The translations under genes and the position numbers were made by a program. The notes under the pieces were generated by a model. The model had not been told where the DNA came from and did no database searches. It saw only the letters and a program-made list of their open reading frames with translations. Of a DNA stretch of 27,036 bases, positions 22,938 through 27,036 are shown in pieces (the stretch's first letter is position 1; every line of letters begins with the position of its first letter). Source of the DNA: Caldithrix sp964468415 (GTDB lineage: Bacteria; Calditrichota; Calditrichia; Calditrichales; Calditrichaceae); the NCBI GenBank assembly GCA_964468415.1, contig CAYXUS010000055.1, positions 1-27,036 of the forward strand. Reading direction: 5' to 3'.

Positions 22938-23701
22938 AAAGAATACATCTTGCCGGCCTTATTTTGAGCCTTTTGTTTGGGAGCATGTTGTTCGCTCAGG
23001 AGCAAAACCTCCAGCAATTGTTCCGCGAAGGCAATCAATATTTCCAGAAGGGCGAATATGCCAAGGCCATCGAGAGCTATCAAAAAATTCTGGATCAAGG
23101 CTACGAAAGCGGTGCTTTGTATTACAACATGGGCAATGCCTATTTTAAAATGAATCAACTGGGCAAAGCCCGTTTGTTCTACGAACGGGCCAAACGCTTT
23201 ATGCCGGATGACGAAGCGCTCAAAGAAAATTTGCAACTGTTAAAGCGTCGTCTGGTCGATAAAATTGCCGTACCTCCCAAATTCTTTTTAACCGTGTGGT
23301 GGGAAGGTTTCCTGGGCTTTTTCTCCATAACGCTGCTTTCGTATCTGGTCGTGGTTGCTTTTTGGCTGTTTTTGTTGAGCTGGGCTTTTTACCTGTACAT
23401 GAAAAAACAAAAGCGCAAAGAAAAAGGCAAAGCATTTATTGTGATTACGTTGTTTGCTTTTTTGTTGTTTGGCATTATGCTTTTTAATAAAATACAAAAA
23501 ACCGAACACACCGAATACGGCGTGATCATGAAACCATCGGTTACAGTGTACTCCGAACCACGCAAAGAAGCTACGGAAATTTTTGTTTTGCACGAGGGTA
23601 CCAAAGTGCAAATTTTGCGTCGCAACCTTAATTGGTTGGAAATCAAGCTGGCCGACGGGAAAACCGGCTGGCTGTTAAAAGAAACTCTGGAAAAAGTGTG
23701 A
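22934..23701 (+). CDS. batE: BatE-like TPR/SH3 membrane protein
   Basis: The 255-residue protein has a signal peptide (1-21), TPRs (about 25-100: REGNQYFQKGEYAKAIESYQ, LYYNMGNAYFKMNQLGKAR, then LKENLQLLK), two membrane helices (about 130-155 and 167-184) and a C-terminal bacterial SH3 domain (about 195-253: VTVYSEPRKEATEIFVLHEGTKV, WLEIKLADGKTGWL). This is the standard BatE layout. With two helices after a signal peptide, both the TPRs and the SH3 domain are placed on the periplasmic side, where the SH3 domain may bind peptidoglycan. The ATG overlaps the batD stop (ATGA), so translation is coupled. Confidence 0.88.
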   Translation: MKRIHLAGLILSLLFGSMLFAQEQNLQQLFREGNQYFQKGEYAKAIESYQKILDQGYESGALYYNMGNAYFKMNQLGKARLFYERAKRFMPDDEALKENLQLLKRRLVDKIAVPPKFFLTVWWEGFLGFFSITLLSYLVVVAFWLFLLSWAFYLYMKKQKRKEKGKAFIVITLFAFLLFGIMLFNKIQKTEHTEYGVIMKPSVTVYSEPRKEATEIFVLHEGTKVQILRRNLNWLEIKLADGKTGWLLKETLEKV

Positions 23702-23709
23702 GAGGCTTT

Positions 23710-24228
23710 ATGCGATTTTTTGTTGTATTTTTAATTTTTGCGTTTTTTATGGGCTGTGCCACGTCCAGAAAAACCACAACAGCACCCCAAAAAAGCGAAG
23801 AGACTTCGCTTCAATCCACCAAATACGATGAATCATTCGATCCCCTGAGTTTGGAAGATGACGACATCGTTATTGAAAAGCGTGTGCAACCCACCGTTAC
23901 CTCCACTCCGGTTAAACAAACCAATAAGAGCGAACAAAATACTCTGCCCGATTCTTTGCTTAGCTATCGGCAAACCGACGGCTTTCGGGTGCAAATTTTT
24001 GCCGGACGCAGCATCGAAGCGGCCACTATGGCCGAAACCAAAGCCAAGCAAGATTTTGAACCCAAGGGTTATAAAGTTTATCTGATTTTCGAAGCGCCTT
24101 TTTACAAATTGCGCGTCGGTGATTTTACCGATCGCAATGATGCCGACCTCTTGCGCAGTTTGGCTAAAAGCATGGGGTATAAAGCGGCTTTTGTGGTACG
24201 AAGCAAAGTGAACGTACCCGAGCAATAG
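23710..24228 (+). CDS. SPOR-domain lipoprotein
   Basis: The 172-residue protein has a very hydrophobic signal ending in an F-M-G-C lipobox (C16), a disordered acidic and Ser/Thr-rich linker (about 18-88) and a C-terminal SPOR domain (about 90-168: FRVQIFAGRSIEAATMAE, PFYKLRVGDFTDRNDAD, YKAAFVVRS). SPOR domains bind glycan strands lacking stem peptides at division and remodelling sites. A tether from a membrane to peptidoglycan is therefore likely. The ATG at 23710 gives the lipobox; the frame open upstream lies within batE. It starts eight bases after batE and is the last gene before a terminator-like stem, so it probably belongs to the Bat transcript, although it is not a standard Bat gene. 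Confidence 0.88.
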   Translation: MRFFVVFLIFAFFMGCATSRKTTTAPQKSEETSLQSTKYDESFDPLSLEDDDIVIEKRVQPTVTSTPVKQTNKSEQNTLPDSLLSYRQTDGFRVQIFAGRSIEAATMAETKAKQDFEPKGYKVYLIFEAPFYKLRVGDFTDRNDADLLRSLAKSMGYKAAFVVRSKVNVPEQ

Positions 24229-24238
24229 AAGCTGTTCA

Positions 24239-24250
24239 GCCCGAAAGGGC
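24239..24250 (+). other. GNRA-type hairpin after the SPOR gene
   Basis: GCCC-GAAA-GGGC forms a short stem with a stable GAAA tetraloop ten bases after the stop codon. It may protect the 3' end of the long transcript or be part of the terminator region. Confidence 0.5.
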
Positions 24251-24262
24251 GCAAAAATAAAC

Positions 24263-24338
24263 GGGCCTTAAGCGGTAATTCCCGTTCCAACGGGCCATTT
24301 ACCGCTTCTCCTTCCCTAAACGGCCCTGTTTTGTTTTT
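24263..24338 (+). terminator. Compound stem-loop terminating the envelope cluster
   Basis: Three nested perfect stems are visible: GGGCC/GGCCC (24263-24267 with 24322-24326), AAGCGGTAA/TTACCGCTT (24270-24278 with 24299-24307) and CCCGTT/AACGGG (24281-24286 with 24289-24294). A T-rich stretch TGTTTTGTTTTT (24327-24338) follows. This is the best plus-strand terminator in the window and marks the end of the unit that begins at 7014. Confidence 0.75.
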
Positions 24339-24436
24339 CCTCCTTTAATCTAATCCCGCAACTTTCATTGATCTCTTCCCGTATATCGAATTAATGACGC
24401 ATGTCGTTTTCCAAATTTGAGCAGGAGTGCAGAATA

Positions 24437-25537
24437 ATGAAAAAGAAAACCAAAAAACGTATTTTGTTGGTATTTTTCATACTTCTATTTGCCTTTATCG
24501 GGTGGAAGCTCGTTTTTAGCCCCTCGGAAAAACAAACCGCAACGCGCCACACAGTAAAGGTTACACGAAAAACACTGGTAGAAAAGGCCCTTGCCGTCGG
24601 TGCAATTGAGCCTTTGAATGAAATCGAAGTAAAATCGAAGATATCCGGTGTCGTGGGAAAATTGTTTGTGGAAGTGGGCGATTTTGTGCATGCCGGGCAA
24701 CCGTTGTTAGAGGTAAAGCCCAATCCCACACCACTGGAGTTGGCCCAGGCCAAACGCGATGTGGAAATGGCCCAGATTGAACGAGAAACCTTGGCCAGCG
24801 AGTTAAAACGTTCGCAGGAACTGCAAAGGAAAGGCCTGGTATCTGATCAGGATTTTGAGAGAATCAAACAGCACTACGGCGAAGCGCTTCTGAAATACCA
24901 GATGAAAAAAGAACGGCTGGAATTGCTGGAGAAAGGAAAAACCCAAATTGCCGGAACCGAAATCGAAACCATTGTCAAGGCACCTCTTACCGGCTACATT
25001 CTGGAAAAAAATGTGAATGTGGGTGATCCGGTGGTGCCTTTAACCTCTTACCAGCCGGGTACCTCGCTTATGCGCATGGCCAACATGGAACACCTCATCT
25101 TTAAAGGAACAGTGGATGAAATTGACGTGGGAAAAATCAAAGAAGGCTTGCCCTGTCAGTTGCAAATCGGTGCTTTGCCGGGTAAAACGATTAAAGGTCA
25201 TGTAACCCTCATTTCTCTCAAGGCCAAAAAGCAGGACAACACAACGGTTTTCCCCATCGAAATTCGCATTGATAACCGGGGCGGAGCCATATTGCGCGCA
25301 GGCTATTCGGCCAACGCCAATATCATCATTGCACGTAAAGACAGCGTGCTGGCTCTGCCCGAACGGGTGGTCACCTTTCGCCACGATTCGGCATTCGTGC
25401 AAATTCCCGTGGGCGAAAAAGGTTCAAAAGAAAAGTACATCAAAACCGGAATGAGCGATGCCATTTACGTGGAAGTACTGGATGGATTGAAAGAGGGTGA
25501 CGAAGTACTGGAAAAACAGATTAAAGCGATTGAATAA
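24437..25537 (+). CDS. Periplasmic adaptor (membrane fusion) protein, MacA/HlyD type
   Basis: The 366-residue protein has an N-terminal membrane anchor (about 7-26), a split lipoyl domain (EVKSKISGVVGKLFVEVGDFVHAGQPLLEV, and IVKAPLTGYILEKNVNVGDPV), a short helical hairpin between the halves (about 98-165), and beta-barrel and membrane-proximal domains (LIFKGTVDEIDVGKIKEGLP, LKEGDEVL). It should link an inner-membrane ABC pump to the outside. AGGAG (24423-24427) supports the ATG at 24437. The neighbours downstream are two MacB/FtsX-type permeases, which makes this a tripartite efflux or lipid/peptide export unit. The short hairpin suggests MacA-like rather than RND adaptors. Confidence 0.9.
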   Translation: MKKKTKKRILLVFFILLFAFIGWKLVFSPSEKQTATRHTVKVTRKTLVEKALAVGAIEPLNEIEVKSKISGVVGKLFVEVGDFVHAGQPLLEVKPNPTPLELAQAKRDVEMAQIERETLASELKRSQELQRKGLVSDQDFERIKQHYGEALLKYQMKKERLELLEKGKTQIAGTEIETIVKAPLTGYILEKNVNVGDPVVPLTSYQPGTSLMRMANMEHLIFKGTVDEIDVGKIKEGLPCQLQIGALPGKTIKGHVTLISLKAKKQDNTTVFPIEIRIDNRGGAILRAGYSANANIIIARKDSVLALPERVVTFRHDSAFVQIPVGEKGSKEKYIKTGMSDAIYVEVLDGLKEGDEVLEKQIKAIE

Positions 25538-25573
25538 ATAACATCGTAAAATTCATTGAAAAGGCTCCGACTT

Positions 25574-26824
25574 ATGATGCGTACCTTTACGGAAAGCCTG
25601 CGAGAAATCTTCTTTTATTTGCGCCAATACAAATCACGTACGGCAATGACATTGTTCGGGATTGTCTGGGGAACGATGACGGTCATTCTTTTGCTGGCCT
25701 TCGGGGCCGGTACCAAGCGCCAGATGAAAATAAGCATGCATGGGCTGGGAGAGAGTATTGCCATCGTATGGCCGGGAAGAACGTCCATGCCGTACAAGGG
25801 CTACGGCATTGGACGACGAATTTTGCTCACTCCGCAGGACATCAGATTGATTCGCCAGAGGGTACACGGTATTAAGGCCATCAGTCCGGAATTTAGCCAT
25901 TGGAATGGTGTGGTTCGGGTGAAAGATCGCATCAATCGGCCAAACATTACCGGCGTTATTCCCGAATACGGCCCCATGCGAAATATTTGGTGGGAACCGG
26001 GAGGCCGCTGGCTCAATGCGCTGGATGTAAAACAACGGCGGCGGGTCATTTTTTTAGGCAACAATTTACGCGATTTTTTGTTTGGTGCGCATGCTTCGGC
26101 GGTGGGAAAATATGTGTACGTGAATGGCATCCCCTTTTTGGTAATTGGGGTGCTAAAAAAGAAGATTCAAAATTCCAGTTACAATCAACGGGATGCGGAT
26201 CGGGCCTTTATTCCCAGCACAACCTACCAGTCTATTTACGGCGACAAATACATCAGTAATTTTGTCTATCAGGTTAAAGATCCCAGACAGGCGGCCCTGG
26301 TAAAAAAACAAATTTACCGGGTGCTGGGGCAAAAATTCACCTTTGACCCCAACGACACGGAAACTTTGGCCATCTGGGATACAACCGAAATGGACAAATT
26401 CATTTTTTACTTTTCATTGGGTTTTTCTATTTTTCTGGGAATTATCGGAGCGATTACTCTGCTGGTCGGTGGAATTGGGCTGGCCAACATCATGTACGTG
26501 GTCGTGCAAGAACGAACCCGCGAAATTGGCATTCGTCGTGCTGTGGGGGCCCGGCAGGGCCACATTCTGTTCCAGTTTGTGTTAGAAGCGTTTATTATTA
26601 TCGGATTGGGCGCCCTGGTGGGTTTCGGATTAGCGCTGGGAATTATCAAATTTTTTGCGGCGCTTCCTTTGCAAAGCTTTAAAGAAGTGGCGGGCACGCC
26701 TTATTTGAATGTGTGGGTGGCGGCGGTTTCGGCAATGCTTTTGTTTTTAATCGGTTTTTTGGCCGGTTACTTTCCGGCGCGGAAGGCCGCCCGATTAAAC
26801 GTAGTCGATTGCCTGCGCTTTTAA
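25574..26824 (+). CDS. MacB/FtsX-type ABC permease (no ATPase domain)
   Basis: The 416-residue protein begins with a membrane helix (MTLFGIVWGTMTVILLLAFGAG region), a large periplasmic MacB-type domain (about 50-270) and three C-terminal membrane helices with the FtsX-family signature QERTREIGIRRAVGARQGHI and the typical end GYFPARKAARLNVVDCLRF. It lacks the N-terminal nucleotide-binding domain of E. coli MacB, so a separate ATPase is required. The start is taken at 25574; a TTG at 25556 is also in frame, and the doublet ATG at 25577 is an equal option. It follows the adaptor gene after 36 bases and precedes a second permease. Confidence 0.9.
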   Translation: MMRTFTESLREIFFYLRQYKSRTAMTLFGIVWGTMTVILLLAFGAGTKRQMKISMHGLGESIAIVWPGRTSMPYKGYGIGRRILLTPQDIRLIRQRVHGIKAISPEFSHWNGVVRVKDRINRPNITGVIPEYGPMRNIWWEPGGRWLNALDVKQRRRVIFLGNNLRDFLFGAHASAVGKYVYVNGIPFLVIGVLKKKIQNSSYNQRDADRAFIPSTTYQSIYGDKYISNFVYQVKDPRQAALVKKQIYRVLGQKFTFDPNDTETLAIWDTTEMDKFIFYFSLGFSIFLGIIGAITLLVGGIGLANIMYVVVQERTREIGIRRAVGARQGHILFQFVLEAFIIIGLGALVGFGLALGIIKFFAALPLQSFKEVAGTPYLNVWVAAVSAMLLFLIGFLAGYFPARKAARLNVVDCLRF

Positions 26825-26841
26825 GGTAAACGGAGACAAAC

Positions 26842-27036
26842 ATGTACGTTTTTATTTTGCTGAAAGAATTTTTTGAAGACATTCGAACGCAGAAAACCCG
26901 GGCTGTTTTAACCACGGCGGCCATTGGTTGGGGCATTATCGCCGTGGTGCTTTTGATGGCTTTTGGCAAAGGGCTGGCCTACCGCATGCGATTGGGATTG
27001 ATCAATGCCGGAGATCGCATCATCCGGATTTACGGA
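26842..27036 (+). CDS. Second MacB/FtsX-type permease, cut by window end
   Basis: Sixty-five residues are visible with no stop before the window ends. They show an amphipathic N-terminus (LLKEFFEDIRTQKTRAVLTT), a membrane helix (AIGWGIIAVVLLMAFGKGL) and the start of a periplasmic domain (AGDRIIRIYG). The layout matches the beginning of the permease just upstream (FYLRQYKSRTAMTLFGIVWG), so the two are tandem paralogues and probably form a heterodimer. GGAG (26832-26835) precedes the ATG. The ATPase is probably encoded beyond the window. Confidence 0.85.
   Translation, partial: MYVFILLKEFFEDIRTQKTRAVLTTAAIGWGIIAVVLLMAFGKGLAYRMRLGLINAGDRIIRIYG

Overview
The window looks like a chromosomal segment of a Gram-negative-type bacterium. 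It has SPOR and SurA-like envelope proteins and several lipoproteins with clear lipoboxes. The base composition is moderate by eye, Shine-Dalgarno sites are mixed, and TTG starts are used at least twice. A MoxR-DUF58-BatABCDE cluster, a GldA/F/G-like ABC module and a GSCFA protein together suggest the FCB side of the tree. Calditrichota or a neighbouring phylum is my best guess, but this rests on gene content and is not proven. No tRNA, rRNA, CRISPR array, transposase or phage gene was seen.

Layout. (1) Bases 1-287 are non-coding and repeat-rich: tandem hairpin repeats, a GC-rich possibly structured stretch, and seven 8-bp tandem repeats that end at the ribosome binding site of a citramalate synthase gene (cimA, +). 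(2) Bases 1921-6268 hold a compact four-gene minus-strand operon. It reads glgX-type glycogen debranching enzyme, GSCFA protein, rsmE, HIT-family hydrolase, and ends in a strong intrinsic terminator. (3) Bases 6269-7013 carry a twin-hairpin element and one small unrecognised gene with a 26-bp perfect palindrome inside its coding sequence. (4) Bases 7014-24228 form a 17-gene, same-strand cell-envelope cluster that closes at a terminator-like stem. (5) From 24437 a second plus-strand unit begins: a periplasmic adaptor and two MacB/FtsX-type permeases, the second cut by the window end.

The large cluster is the main interest. It contains a TPR lipoprotein, a short BatD-like protein, a MoxR ATPase, a membrane-anchored DUF58 protein, a TPR plus SurA-like lipoprotein and a second short BatD-like protein. 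A complete ABC module follows (ATPase, permease, GldG-like subunit, DUF4340 protein), then BatA, BatB, two BatC-like proteins, full-length BatD, BatE and a SPOR lipoprotein. MoxR/DUF58/VWA sets are thought to act as chaperone-like or maturation machines. Here such a set brackets a GldAFG/DUF4340 transporter and ends with SH3 and SPOR domains that may contact peptidoglycan. My inference is one ATP-driven envelope machine with a MoxR motor, VWA adaptors, three BatD-type beta-domain/cytosolic-tail connectors and TPR scaffolds, coupled to an ABC-2 exporter-like complex. The Bat part is a known family. The combined architecture and the triplicated BatD-like proteins are what seem unusual.
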